Below are positions 1 to 12,636 of a stretch of DNA of 64,000 bases, in pieces (positions within the stretch are counted from its first letter, which is position 1; each line of letters opens with the position of its first letter). The notes beneath the pieces are model-generated. The model saw nothing but the letters and a program-made list of their open reading frames with translations. It ran no database searches and was not told where the DNA came from. Both the position numbers and the translations under genes were made by a program. The DNA lies in contig JAYKKT010000073.1 in assembly GCA_036023115.1 (NCBI GenBank), positions 16,697,501-16,761,500 on the forward strand. The letters are read 5' to 3'. The stretch is from Brasenia schreberi. Taxonomy: Eukaryota; Streptophyta; Magnoliopsida; Nymphaeales; Cabombaceae.

Positions 1-2157
1 TCATCATTATTTTCTAAGATGTCATTCTTAGTATCTTCGAAGAATTCAACATCTCTGCTTTCAATTACTCCATGGTCTTTATGATAAAACCGATATCCTT
101 TTGAACATTTTAGATATCTAATAAATATACATGTTAAGGACTTACTGTCTAGCTTATTTTTAAACTGATAAAGGATCTTTACATGTGCAACAGATCTCCA
201 CCTCTTAAGATAACCTACGTTGGGTATTCTTCCAAACCACATCTCATATGGTGTAGTGAATATAACTTTACATGGTACCCTATTGAGTATGTAAATTGTT
301 GTACTTACTGCTTCTCCCCAAAATACCCTTGGTAGAGAGGTATCGATCAACATAGACCTTCTCATATTCAGCAAGGTTCTGTTGTATCTCTCAGCTACAC
401 CATTTTGTTAAGGTGTCCTAGGCATTGTATTTTGCTTTGCAATACCAAAGTCTTTACAGAATTTAAGAAATTTTGCAGAGGTATATTCATCACCTATATC
501 TGATCTTAAGACTTTGATTCAATGTCCTAATTGGTTTTACACTTTCTGCTTATATTCTTTAAAGCATCTACTGCCTCAAATTTATGTGTCAAAAGATATA
601 AATACATATATCTAGAGTAATCATCGATTAAGGTTATAAAATAAACCTTTTTAACGATGTGACCTTACTCTAAATGGTCCAAATAAATTTCTTGTGAATA
701 ACCTCCAACAAAGTTGTTGCCCTTGTTGATTCATTGGAAAAAACTTTTCTTATCATCTTTCCATATATAGAAGCTTCACACTTGTTGAAAGTATTTTCCT
801 CAAATCTAGGCAGTAAGTTAAAGTTAGATAATTTCCTCAACTTTTCCATACTTATATGCACAAGGCGTTTATGCCACATATTCATATCAACAGTAAAGGC
901 ACAATCAATATAAGCAGAAGAAGTACCAATTTTATTATCACAAAATTTAAACAGTCCATGTTCTACATCGAATTCCTCAAAGAATATAATTCTCCCATAC
1001 TTACCCACAGTCTCCTTATTAGGAGTAAACCTGACCTCAAAGCCTTTCTTTAATAAGGCAGGGACCGATACCAGATTGCGCCTTATAGATGGCACAATTA
1101 ATACATCAGTTAATACAATCAGTTTGCTTTATATAAAAATTCTAAAGGACCAAATACTTAAAACATCTGAGAATGTGTTGTTGCTCATGTAGACTCGATG
1201 TTCGCCTGTGTTATATTCCTTTAGATTTATTGCCCTTTCCTTGGTCTTTGAGATGTGTCTAGTAGCTCCGGAGTCGATCCACCAATCTCTCACCGGGCGG
1301 TCCATGTATAAGCATTCAGAAATCACATGGATTATGTCCTGCTTCTCTAACTATCTGCGTTGTGGGTTGTTTCCTCCACCTTTTTTGTTGCGGCAGACCC
1401 TCTTGAAATGTCTCATCTTTCCATAGTTGAAGCACTTTACTCGAGAAGCGATTTCCTATAATTTCTTAAAATTTTGACCATCTTTCTTGTTACTCTTGCC
1501 AAACTTCTTCTTTGGTTTATTTTTCTTTTAGTTGGTTCTGGAGCTAGACGCTATCTCATCTTGGGCCACTAGCAATTTTTCTTTCTTGTTCTTGTTCATG
1601 TTTTCTTGCTCTATTGCTAGTTTTAAGGGCAATTCAGAAAGGTTAATCTCTGACCATAATCTGAGGGCAGTGGTGACCATGTTCCATGACGAGGGTAGGA
1701 TGTTTAATATGGCTGATATTTGCATCGGTTCTGGGATGACTGACTTTGTCACGGCTAAGTCCCTAGCCATTACTAACATGTGGTTCACATGTTCTACTAC
1801 ATCATCTCCTTCTCTCATTTTAAAGGAATTATATTTTTGTAGTAGTAACTGCACATGTAACTTAGCAGTTGTGTTATACTTAGCTCTTATTGAATCGAAC
1901 ATCTCTTTCGTGGTCTCGTGTTCTTCGAAAACCTTTATTAAGTGATCCTCCATGTAGGTTAACATTACTGACCTGACTATGGTGTCATGTTTTAGAAATG
2001 TTTTGTATATCTCTACTTGTTGCTCAGTTGCGTCTGGTGGTGGCGGACACACAGTTTCCTTCATCACATACTCAACACCTTCAAGTGTTAGAGCTAGTGT
2101 GATTTTTCTCTTCCATGTTTGGAAGTTAAGACCGTTTAATTTATCAGTTTTTACCAA
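1..2157 (-). mobile_element. Ty1/copia retrotransposon, gag to integrase, decayed, runs off left edge
   Basis: Read right to left on the minus strand, the pieces follow copia order. Gag (UBN2 type) is at 2157-1528 and has the LNGLNFQTWK and LLLQKYNSFKM blocks. A zinc knuckle lies near 1440-1400 (CFNYGKMRHFKRVC), in which the second Cys of CX2CX4HX4C is Tyr. The protease block DWWIDSGATRHIS is near 1290-1250, and the pre-integrase HH-CC block (WHKRLVH) is at 1095-670. From 670 to 1 the integrase core is still legible (DDYSRYMY, QNGVAERYNRT, VFWGEAV) but is broken by stops and frameshifts. Reverse transcriptase and RNase H would lie left of the window. I could not identify the 5' LTR or a primer binding site to the right. 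The element is inactive. Confidence 0.92.
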
Positions 2158-2760
2158 TTAAGACATATATATTCTAAAACTCATTTTTATGTGTATGGTA
2201 ATTTTAACAATTAGACGATCTAAAAAGGAAATAAACATAAAGCAACAAGCACACATAGTAGGGAGCATGTTAAAACGATGCATAATATCATGAAAACAAT
2301 CTAAAGACAATTTCATAAGCATCTTGGGACAAACTTGAAATTTTCTCAAAAAATTTCTACCTTTTATATTTTTAAAATAATACCAGGGGTAAAACCATAA
2401 TTTTAACTATCTATCCACCTTTTGAAATTTACTGAAAAACCTAAGAACAAACTCATAAAATTATTCTTTGGTATTTTTGTAAAATTCAGAACTATTTAAG
2501 GTTAAAACTATAATTTTAACCCCAACCCGAATGTATAATTCTTTCAAAAGTATAGGGGAAACTTGTCTTTTGACTGAATGGCGGAATTATAATAGTTTAA
2601 ACTGGGAAGGGCAATAGAGTAAAACAATAGTTTCGGTATTTAGTAATTTTCATAAACTACCGAAGGATAAAACAAACTTTTCGCTCAATAAGGGCAAAAC
2701 AGTCTTTTTATCCAAAAAATCTAGATACTTTTGTAATTTTATCCAGTGACAGTTTTGTAA
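2158..2760. other. AT-rich intergenic or element leader, no gene seen
   Basis: This stretch is rich in A and T and has no reading frame resembling a known protein. It lies immediately upstream (minus-strand sense) of the copia gag, so it may be the untranslated leader of that element. No clear TG...CA LTR boundary or primer binding site could be recognised. Confidence 0.4.
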
Positions 2761-3780
2761 TAATTGAAAACCGGCTGGGGCAGAACGGACTTTTCAGTCC
2801 GCTTCCCGAGGCGGTTTCGAAAAACCGTAGTTTCAGCTTGTGGTTTTCAGAAGGGTATAAATACCCTGGAGAGAGAAATCACGGAGGGAGAGAGAGAGAG
2901 TTTCGCGACGAGATCCATGCCTGGGCTACGACCCCACCGCGTCTGGCTGCGGTCCTCTATGCCTGTCCTTCGGTTTTCACTGCCTGTTCTGCGGTTCTCC
3001 GATCCTGGCCTTCAATTTTCACCGTGCCTGGGTTGCGGTTTTTCTTTTGGGGAGCGATTTTCCGCGATTGGCCCTCGGTTTTCATTGTGCCTGGGCTGCG
3101 GTTTTCCGCCTGTGATGCGGTTTTTGCCGATATACAGCCTGTCTTGGTTTCTGCCGATATTCGGCTTCCCCTTTCTTCATCTCTCTTTGTATATATATAT
3201 ATATATTCTCTTATTTCTCTTTTGTTAACAGAAACCGTACCTGTAACTGCGGGTTTTTATTTTTTGTGTGTGCAGGGTCTTCGACCTCCAACGAAGGCTC
3301 TTATACCAGTGTTGGTCGCGTTCTCAGAAGCAGACTGATGCCTCGTCTTCTTGGTAGCCGGTGTCTGACGTCTTACTGTTCCCGTTCAGTTTGCAACGAA
3401 AATATATTATTTGTATGTTTTTGAGGTTTCCTCACAGCGACCTTCCCAAGGAGACAACGTATACCCAGTATTTTGTATTTCTGTGTTTTTCTCTATGTAT
3501 ATGTGTTTTGTATACGAACTGCTCTTATATAGTAGTGCCTGCTCCATGTTTCCTAGCTTTCATGCTGGGTTTCTCTCTTCTGAGCAGTGTATCCGAGTTG
3601 TTACCAGAAAATCCAGTAATGGTCCGACAGTTATAGTCTTGGCCCTATTCGTAACTCCTCTTCGGGTAATGGTCTGGATGGTCAGTCCAACCGTTACCCG
3701 ACTGAGTTGCCGAGAATAACTACTATAATATATATGTAATATTCTTGAAGCCATCTAAGTCTCTCTTTTAACTCGTTTGA
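2761..3780 (+). repeat. GC-richer LTR- or promoter-like block with a degenerate internal repeat
   Basis: A TATA-like box (GGGTATAAATACCC, about 2853-2866) is followed by a GA tract and then about 220 bases of imperfect repeats built on CTGCGGTTTTC and TGCCTGGGCTGCGG (about 2920-3130). A T-rich stretch ends in GTGTGTGCAG, like a splice acceptor, near 3276. The block is much GC-richer than its surroundings. It could be the U3-R-U5 of a plus-strand LTR element or a gene leader. The open frames across it resemble no protein I know and are shadows of the repeat. Confidence 0.35.
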
Positions 3781-3924
3781 CGGAGGTCGAATGAAAACAT
3801 AATTTTGGTGGGGAGCCAAGGTCCCATGTTGAACGTGAAAGGGTTGAAACCTTATACGATATAAGAGATGAAAAAAATTATTGAGAACTTATATGAGTTG
3901 GATATATACATTAAGGCTTAAAAT

Positions 3925-4065
3925 TTTGATGAAGAGGAACAAAAGATAACAACAACCTCAACTTTTCTTTATATGATAATGCTTTCCTTTCGTGGTGTTG
4001 GAAGGTCGAAGAGATTGAAAATGGTGATTGCAAGATGAAAACCTATGATTCTTTCAAGAAGGAGA
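3925..4065 (+). pseudogene. gypsy-type gag relic (Retrotrans_gag core), very short
   Basis: Translation gives DEEEQKITTTSTFL and then, after a frameshift, YDNAFLSWCWKVEEIENG and KMKTYDSFKKE. This matches the layout of the gypsy gag core, in which an LxxxAxxWW block is followed by an (I/T)xTWxxFKxE block. Only about 45 residues survive. It is an inference from motif order alone and no neighbouring pol was seen. Confidence 0.45.
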
Positions 4066-4069
4066 CGAG

Positions 4070-5540
4070 GGTCCAAAAGCGTATCAATCCGTGATCCTAA
4101 CGAGCTCTCTAACTTAACCAGAACTCAATAACAAGAAGATGAAACAAGAAATAAATCCTCAGTAGCCTTACACTATTACACAACGGGAATTCAACATGAA
4201 GCCTCGATACCAAAGGCCTCAAAGCAGCACTCCTTTCAAACAGCAAGCCTCACCCGAAGCGTTCACTACAGGCAGTACCATCTGTCTCTCTTACTAGAAG
4301 ACCTCACACCCAAAAGCCACTTGAATACCAAATCCTAAACCGCGTGCCTTCAAAACAGCCAGAGTCTTTCTAAGTGGCTTCGCTAAACACTGCTTTAGTC
4401 TCAATGCCCTAATTCCCTTTTCCGTTAAATACTGTCGTAACATTAAAGTGGGTCACACAAACTAAATTAGATCTTGGTTAATCCGATCCAAAAAAGAGGT
4501 TGGTGCCAGGGTCAGGTTCGTGGGCTGGATGGAGACCTGTTGTCCTTGCACCCGAGCCCCATCTCTAACTTTAAAACACATTCTCTCTATCTATATATAT
4601 TCGTCTACTACCACTTTTTAGCAAGTTTGAGATCATGTAAATTTTGACTTTAATGTAAAGTAAGATCAAACTCTGATTTTTGTTAGATTTGGGTCAACTG
4701 TGATTGAAGCTATCTGCGTCCAACGCACGTATATCACACATTGGCATGCACTTATACATACACATACAGTATATAGATAAATACATTTACAAAACATAAT
4801 TATATAGTTTTTGCTTTACATCAACCATCAATCTTTTAAATGAAATAGTTGAGATTTATTTGATAAATGTAATAGTTGAGATTAATTTGATATACTATTA
4901 TATACCAACCTTTCCCATTATATATATACACCGGGATCCACAAATTCTCACTTTTAAAGCTTGTGGTGTCTGACAACTCCATCTAGGATAAAAGAAGAGG
5001 GGGTGAAAGATACGCAATGTTACTGAGCATCATCCTTTTCATCTTTTTCTCATTATATATGTTCTGCTCACACATCAATCGTTTTCTGGAAAAATGAGGG
5101 TAATTAAATTTTTTTAAGGGTTTTTGAAAAATTATGTAAGCATGAATGAGCATCGAGTGTTGTATTAAAAGTTCTTTAGATTGTCAGTATACATGAAAAG
5201 AACCGTGAAGATTATTTTCGTACAATATTCTCGACGGTGCAAGGCGAGTTGCCGCACAATTTCGATTCTCGTAGTTGATGAAGATATATGGTCAATCTGT
5301 AAGGAGATTTAAGATCTCATATTATATGACTTCGAATTTGCTGTGGGGCTTGATACTCCGTGCATGAAGTGTAAGGGTAAGGTGGTGCAGGAACAGTGAC
5401 CGCACAAGCTTGCAATGAAATATCACGCACCTGACATGGCGTGGTGAGTACCTGTCCTGGTTTGTGTTTGTGGCGTGTCATGACAAAGGCAGGTTCGTGT
5501 TAGTTTTCCGTAAACACCTGCTTTTTCGTGTTGCCTACGT
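4070..5540. other. Intergenic DNA, no gene recognised
   Basis: Mixed-composition intergenic sequence. A stretch near 4205-4225 reads on the minus strand as TGGTATCGAGGC, faintly like a Met-tRNA primer binding site, but no LTR pair supports it. The rest is AT-rich with short TATATA runs. Confidence 0.4.
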
Positions 5541-5559
5541 ACAAACGTTTTTGGTACCA

Positions 5560-5645
5560 TGGGGAGGCCGGACCCAGATGCATGGCCCGGGTATTCAACT
5601 CATGACCTTTAACTTGTGAGTTGACCCCCTAGCTAGGTGAGCTTT
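5560..5645 (-). mobile_element. tRNA-derived SINE-like copy 1
   Basis: On the minus strand this reads AGCTCACCTAGCTAGGGG, then ACTCACAAGTTAAAGGTCAT, then a B-box-like GAGTTGAATACCC and CATGCATCTGGGTCC. The same order of words recurs at 6222-6300 (minus) and partly at 57228-57300 (plus), so it is an interspersed family. The A/B-box-like words suggest derivation from a tRNA. Confidence 0.5.
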
Positions 5646-6221
5646 TGCTCATTGTGAGTATTATCTATCTATTTTTATTTCGTGTCGTGAATCACTGACG
5701 AACTGGCGTGATGGCTGTGGGCTACAACATAGTGGGTTCAAGTGGTTTGGCACTTATTTCCTTAAGAAAGGTCCTGAGTTCAAGTACTGCGGGGCGAGAA
5801 AACAAGAGCAGGGAGAGCTTTATCCCCATAGTTGGTCAACCCAGTTCGAATCGGATTATACGGGGTCCTTGTGCGCTTCCGGGTATGAGTCGTCTGGACA
5901 CAAAACAAAACATGGTTTATGTTTTGCTATACAAGACTATTTTTTTCTCCTGTTAAACACATTGCATCTTAATGTAATAGAACAAATTTTCCGGTCACAT
6001 TCAGGGGAGGTGAGCGACGGAAAGGGCTCATGACAAGTCCTCGAAAACTTGATATAATAATGTGTATAGGTCAGCTACTTATCTAAATATGGGGTTGGTT
6101 TTGATTTTGATTTTGGTACTCGGCTAATTGGGGAGCAAGCAGCACAATGAGGAAAGACTAAAACTTCACAGCCAAGCGCGCACACAAATCAAACTCTCTT
6201 TTCTCCCCTGATACAATCGGG

Positions 6222-6300
6222 AAGCCGAAACCAGATGCATTCCGCGGGTATTGAACTCATTACCTTTCAACTCGTGAGTCCACCCACTAACCAGGTTGCT
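6222..6300 (-). mobile_element. tRNA-derived SINE-like copy 2
   Basis: The minus strand reads AGCAACCTGGTTAGTGGGTG, GACTCACGAGTTGAAAGGTA, then GAGTTCAATACCCGCGGAAT and GCATCTGG. It is the same family as the copy at 5560-5645, which lies about 660 bases away in the same orientation. Confidence 0.5.
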
Positions 6301-6700
6301 GTCGTTCGTTTTGCAACACAGATGAAACTTTTAATTATATATTTCTTTAAACATGCCATATACACAATGTAGAAATGTAGTACGAAGTGTCCGGCATCAC
6401 ATAAGAGGATAAGGACACGATAGAAAAGGAAAGGACCCAAGCAGGGTACTGACCATCGTCGCTTTCAGGCATGGGGATCAAACTGGGCCCGTATCACCAG
6501 CTTTGAGTTGCGAGATGAGTGGGAGCCTCAGTCGCCCGTGGCTCAGCTTCGCGTGGATCAAATCCATTGGTCCGCACCACTTTCAGTCTAATTTTCTACG
6601 GCTTCTTGGCCTCTTTTAAGTGTCCAAACCATGTTGGCCATCTGCCTCCCATTCTACTTTGGTTTCCTACTAATTCTATTTCCCCTAGTTTCATGTGGGA

Positions 6701-6702
<2 letters not shown>

Positions 6703-6751
<49 letters not shown>

Positions 6752-6763
6752 TGTGTGTGTGTG
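6703..6763. repeat. (TA)n plus (GT)n microsatellite
   Basis: About 46 bases of TA dinucleotide followed by about 15 of GT, then TATG units. It sits just upstream of the truncated CYP78A relic and may mark its left breakpoint. Confidence 0.95.
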
Positions 6764-6814
6764 TATGTATGTATGTAATATATATAATCTTAGCCAGTGG
6801 ATAAGAAATGAGAC

Positions 6815-7370
6815 TAAGTGTACATACCGAAGGTGCAGAAGAAGGTGCATGAGGAGCTGGACCGGGTGGTAGGGAGGGCACAATCGGTGCGGGAGTCGGA
6901 CTTGGCTGGGCTCACTTACATGCAAGCCGTTGTCAAGGAGGTGCTGAGGCTGAACCCGCCGGGCTCACTTCTCTCGTGGGCCAGACTCTCCACGGAGGAT
7001 TCTCGGGTGGCACGTGCCAGGTGGTACTACAGCATTCGTCAACATGTGGGTGATCGGGCGGGACCAAAAGATCTGGTCCGATCCACTCAAGTTCTCCCCG
7101 GAGCGGTTCCTTCATTTCGGGTCAGAACTGGATGTCAGTGAACTGGGCTCAGACCTTCGTCTGGCACCATTTGGGTCGGGTCGGAGGAGTTGCCCTGGGA
7201 AGGTTTTGGGATTGGCTGCAGTCCATGCTTGGGTTGCAACACTGCTCCATGAGTTTGCCTGGTTTCCGGTGGCTGGATCGACGCAACCCCTGGATCTCTC
7301 AGAGGTCTTGAGGCTCTCTTGTGAGATGGCGACGCCTCTCGTAGTTGACGTGCTACCTCGCCAGAAATAA
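6815..7370 (+). pseudogene. CYP78A-type cytochrome P450, 3' exon fragment with a frameshift
   Basis: The first part reads [32 protein letters not shown] and SLLSWARLS, which is the K helix with its ExxR (EVLR) and the PPGPLLSWAR signature of CYP78A. A net two-base loss near 7008-7012 (GGTGGCACGTGCC) shifts the frame. The continuation reads [17 protein letters not shown], then SPERFL, then the haem loop [10 protein letters not shown] with its Cys ligand, and ends at TAA 7368-7370. CYP78A proteins are endoplasmic reticulum monooxygenases of about 520 residues that affect organ growth. Only the last roughly 185 are here, corresponding to exon 2, and the N-terminal half is absent upstream. It is a truncated, disabled copy. 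Confidence 0.88.
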
Positions 7371-8280
7371 CCAGATCTTCTTCATCCTAAGCTGTGAATT
7401 TTGGGTTTCATGTCTTGTTTCAGTTTCACTATGCTTTGTTGTACAAGCTCTTCACCTGCTACAGTAACAGAGGAAGGTTTTTACTTTTTATACTATCTAA
7501 AATGTTTCAAGATGGTTTTCGAAATACACCGTTAGGTCCCATTGGTGGTGGTTCTAGCACCAAGGTTAAAATGGCCTGGGTGCAACTAAGTCTCCCCAAC
7601 TGGGTCTCATTTCGTCGAGTTATGGATCAACAAGGAGAAGTGCAATAAAGCTGAAAGAGATCCTTAATTTGAGTTATTGAACTCAAGGCTTCCAACTTTG
7701 AACCGATTCGCGAACTAAGTGAGCTCAATTCAAACGCGGCGGAGTCATTCTGTGGCACGAGTTTGAGCTGCAATTGGACCTTGGTGTTTGGTTGGGTATC
7801 AAATGGTTGGTCACATGAGTGCAGACCGTCTTGAAATGGGCATCGAGAATTCCTCCTTTTATTTTTTGGTAATTGGCACAACAGATTAGGTAATCTAACT
7901 AAATTATAGGATTTACAATGAGCTCAAAAGTTTACTATCCAATTACATACAACTAAAATTTCTGACGCAGTGGAGACCCATTTTGAGCGAGATGAGGCAT
8001 GCTCTTCGCATGAAATCTGAAAAGTTCTTGAGTTTGCTTATGTATATAAGTAAATACAAGTGCTTTGTGGCAGTTAAATATTCTTGAGTGAGCCACTGGT
8101 CTCAAGTATGAGCTTACTTATCCCTCTCCATCATTATTCAGCTTGCGTGACCCTACATGCTTCTCGATATTATGACCACAGTACTGTACCAAAGGATTTC
8201 CTGATAATTTTTGGATGTTTAACATCTTCTAAGATACCATCTAGTCCATCAGTGCCATGCACAGCTTCTACCTAAATAAG
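7371..8280. other. Intergenic DNA, no gene recognised
   Basis: This is the 3' flank of the P450 relic. No protein-like frame, RNA gene or clear element was seen. Confidence 0.5.
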
Positions 8281-8291
8281 CTGCGTCAGCG

Positions 8292-8651
<360 letters not shown>

Positions 8652-8654
8652 ACA

Positions 8655-8696
8655 GACAGTTGAATGTGCATGTGTGACAGTTGAATGTGCATGTGT
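8655..8696. repeat. Perfect 21-bp tandem duplication
   Basis: Two identical adjacent 21-base units begin GACAGTTGAATG and end GCATGTGT, next to the microsatellite block on the left. Confidence 0.95.
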
Positions 8697-8699
8697 GTT

Positions 8700-10300
8700 T
8701 ATATATGACGAGGACCGTTGACACAGCTTATTTAGGGTATCATTGCGTATTGTGCATATGATACAATACACACACATGTATGTATGTATGTATGTGTGCA
8801 GCATTGCTTTTCGCTCATGTTATGATACTGACACAAAGCATCGAACAACCTTTTAGTGGTGGTATATATCCTGTTAAGAGATTGAGATCGAGACCACAAT
8901 GCATTTTAATGGGAATTCGTTTCATGTAAGTTTAAATTTAAATTGAATTCCCAAATTGGGTATCGGACTTTGTCACGAGATGTCGACCGGATGCCGAAGA
9001 CTACTGTATGTGGTACACTTGGCACAAGGATTCCATGTTGGAGGCGCCATATTTGATTTGAGTTTAGTTTGTATTTGTATTTGATCTATCTTATGTTCAT
9101 TTGGGTCTTCACAAATATTTGGATCGATTGGGTCATGTTGTGAATCCAGTCTATAGTTATTCGGGTTTATCTTATATGTTTGGATTTGGGTTGAATCCAT
9201 ATTGTAATAGGATTCAGTTTGGGGTCTCATTAGGTATCATAATGTCATATGTTAGTGTCCATGTGACTAAGGTCTAGATTTGTAATGAATCCCTAGTATT
9301 TCAAGAGTTATTAGGCAACTTAATAAATAGATTTTCCTTTCACGTTGAATTGGTGGCTACTACATGAGCGAGTGATTCACGTGAGGAAGAAGACCATCAC
9401 AGGGGACGTGCCCAGCAGATTCCAGCATCAGCGAGGGCGTGTTCATGCGTCTCTGGTTGTTGTAGAAGCATTGAGGATCGTAAGTCTGTGTGTGATCGCA
9501 ATCGGAAAAGAAAAAAGAAGTTTTGCAGGCTGGTTGTTCGACGCGCAGTCGAATAACGTCATCACCGGTTGTTTTTCGGGCCAATTGAAAGTAGTCGGTG
9601 ACGAACCCCTACGTGCAGATAGACCTAAAGTTTTCATTGGGAAATGCTTAGTCACCCATGACGGGGACTGAAGTAGCGAGTCACAACTGCATAATTGTAC
9701 GGGTCCATAATGTTTACAATCGGGTCCTCCATGCCACAATACGATGAGAAGAAACATGTAGCAGAAAGAGCGCCTGGATCTTAAGAGGAGCACCTGGGTC
9801 ACCTTATATTGATCATGTCCTTCATGCTCATCCAGTGGCAAGTGGGCATGAACCCAAACAGTCGGTCTTCAAGATCGATTCTTGCTGCGTTCATCCTTTC
9901 CTTGGGCTAGAATTCTTATGCAGAACAGATTCGATTTCCCGACCATTTCTGACTGTTTCTGGCACTCAATTTGTGCCTGCTAGAAACACTAGTCTTGACA
10001 ACAGAAGAAATAGTTGAAATGCATTCATCGGAAAGGTTTTGGTTGGAAGTCCTAAGCACAATCGGAATTTCTATGAGAAAAGAAAGGGGGAGCGTGTCCA
10101 ACTGTTGGAACCATCGGAAATATCGGTAAAATAGACGGAAACACACCTGTTGTTTGCCGAGTGTCCCAACAATTGGATGACCGTCGCAATTTATTAGCAC
10201 CTTTTCTAATCGAGAGACCGACGCAAGAGACCCTTGTATGCAGTGTTAAGTCGGTCAGATTTGGATTCGGGTGTGGTTATAAAATGTTCTCATACACGAC
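8700..10300. other. Intergenic DNA, no gene recognised
   Basis: Contains (ATGT)n near 8776-8796 and a long moderately open stretch at 9345-9671 on the plus strand. That stretch resembles no family I know and is overlapped by open frames on the other strand. I see no RNA gene. Confidence 0.4.
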
Positions 10301-10307
10301 CCATACC

Positions 10308-10308
<1 letters not shown>

Positions 10309-10402
<94 letters not shown>

Positions 10403-10440
10403 ATATATATGTATGTATGTATGTATGTATGCGCTCACGT
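10309..10440. repeat. (CT)n tract followed by (TATG)n
   Basis: A roughly 90-base CT dinucleotide run followed by short TA and then GTAT repeats. Confidence 0.95.
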
Positions 10441-10519
10441 GTTTATGCATGTGTGCCTTCGGAACCCAACTCAAGGTCCATATATATATATATATATATT
10501 TGTTTTTGGCTTTGTGAGT

Positions 10520-12372
10520 GTGATGTTCGACTTGTAGAAGATCCAGTGGGATTCCTTGGGATAATATAAGGCCTACCAATAGTCATATTTCATAATTCAG
10601 GATGGCTATTTTATCATATTGTCGACTATAATGAAGAATAAACTAAGAAAAAACTATACCTATCCCCTCAAACATTCCCTACTTGGGGACTCCCCTCAGA
10701 AGCTACCAAGAAGTATCTGATAAGGCCGAAGATCTTCTCCATGAATTCGCTAAAGGATTTAAAATTCAAGAAAAGAAACAGAATAAAGGAAGGACAAATT
10801 TGATGTTGACAAAATACTTTTTAATTGAAAATTTTGCTTTCCAAAAAGATCCAGAGAATCGGCTGGACCTGGATCAAATAGAATCGGATCAACTTGCATC
10901 ACAAACCTTTAAGCTACATGGTTTCTTAGTTGTTATTGTGTCCTATTGTACTTCTGATCTTATCCTCAAGAGAGTTCTCATAGACTTCATATGCATGAAT
11001 TGGTACTTTTGTGCTATTTTTCTGTTAATGGGGTTGTTGCTTTGGTTAAGTGCCATGCCAATGTGTCCGGGTTGAACCCATGTTACTAAAGCAGAATTTC
11101 AGGATCACCAAGGAATCAAGTGGGGAATGAAATGCAAAACTGCTTTATTTCTTGTGGTAAACTGCCCACTCTAAAACTGACATTGATTAGCTGGTTAAAT
11201 TGAAGTAAACCATGTCTAATATTTCACATTATAATTATAATTATAGCGATTTGATTCCTTTTGTTATAATACTAGTTGCACGGTGTGTGTGTGTGCATGC
11301 GTGTGCGTTTTGTGAATTTTCTTTTGGTTGACAGGAAGGGTGAAGCCAGGTATGCACACCCTGGGACTCGGGCCACGCATCTGGTGGAGTTGAGAGCCTT
11401 GCTAGGTGGGTTAACGCACTGAGTGCTGTCTATGTGCCTTTCTATGTCAGCAAAAGATAGCCTACTCTGACTTTGTATGGTTGAATGACCGCTCCTTTCT
11501 TGGCATGTAAAGAAGCTGTGGGAAAACATTGTCTTCCAAGAACGTCTGAAGTTGGTGCTTGCAATTTACATAGCTTAAGGACGCATAATTTTGAAAGGAA
11601 AAGTATACCGAGCTTGTTTTGATGTCCAAGAACCCTCTTCAAGCTTTCTACGAGGCGGAGAAGATGACACACCGACGTGCCTGGAGGTCGAACCCAAGCG
11701 CCAGGGGTTCAAATTTCTGGTCTCTGCTGCAATGTCTTTCTTAGCAACTCCTCTATAAACCACCACGGTGGTGAAATGCACAAACTTTTAAATATGTGCA
11801 ATGTATTTGACAGTTGAGAGTGTCCTCATGATCAATGTGTTCCTAGCATTCAGGTTGCAATCTTGCCTTCTGGGCATGTCTAACAGATGAGTCTTGAACC
11901 AAGTCTAGGCATCATTGAGTCAAGTAAAACTATTTAATTCACACTGGATTCTGTAATTGGATCGACGATTGTTCGTCTGATGTTAGATGCGGATATGAGT
12001 TATGCATGAGTAAACCAGTTAGGATTGTAATTGATGCAGCTTTCCTCACGGAACTAAAAGCAATAGCTCAGGTGGCATGGGAGTGGAAGGTCATAAATTC
12101 GATGCCTGGCGTGTGCATCTTCCTCTGGCCTCTCCATCATACCGGCAGAGGCAAAGACCAACTTGATTGCATGGCCAATTCTTCATGAAATGGCAATCAC
12201 AGTCCAACAAAAGGGTTACGGCCAATTTGATTATATGTAGAGAAGAATAGCTGAAAAATACTGAAGCAAAAGCGCCAGCCGGCTAGAAAATTTCTAGGGA
12301 GCCGAAAGAAGCTGTTTGATATGATTCATTCTCTAGAAAATTTCTATCAAGCACTTCAACTCAAGTGAGCCT

Positions 12373-12398
<26 letters not shown>
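10520..12398. other. Intergenic DNA, no gene recognised
   Basis: A 130-codon open frame at 10683-11075 has no recognisable motif and low-complexity hydrophobic ends. I do not call it a gene. A short (GT)n lies near 11282. No RNA gene or element boundary was seen. Confidence 0.4.
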
Positions 12399-12404
<6 letters not shown>

Positions 12405-12636
12405 GAGAGAATAGTCCATACGTACTTCAACTCATCTATACCCAAATCCACTTAAAAATCTCAACAGTTCTAATATTGATATCAATAGTTGGTATCTTTA
12501 AACAAAAAAGTAAAATAGTAACATGTATATTAAATGCATACATTTTACTTTTTTAATTCAAAATCTAATCTTTGATCTCAACCATAGGTCTTTAAAGACA
12601 TTTGGGCATAAATAGGTGCGTTCTCTCTTTATATAT
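12399..12636. mobile_element. Foldback MITE with imperfect terminal inverted repeats, inside TA repeats
   Basis: The left end (TAAAGAGAGAA, then CTATACCCAAAT) mirrors the right end, whose reverse complement reads TAAAGAGAGAA and then TATTTATGCCCAAAT. The core is also self-complementary: AAAAAAGTAAAA near 12506 faces TTTTACTTTTTT near 12543. The element sits between a (TA)n run on the left and TATATATAG on the right, so any TA target duplication cannot be told from the microsatellite. Confidence 0.65.

Noticed and set aside
4200..4225. Primer-binding-site-like TGGTATCGAGGC on the minus strand as the start of the left copia element
   Set aside because: It is 2 kb from gag, has mismatches to the Met-tRNA pattern, and no LTR boundary adjoins it.
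9345..9841. Overlapping open frames on both strands of about 110-130 codons
   Set aside because: No family resemblance; open frames on both strands over the same stretch look like shadows in GC-richer noncoding DNA.
10683..11075. 130-codon open frame that might be a small gene
   Set aside because: No recognisable motif, AT-rich hydrophobic C-terminal half typical of chance translation, no splice or promoter support.
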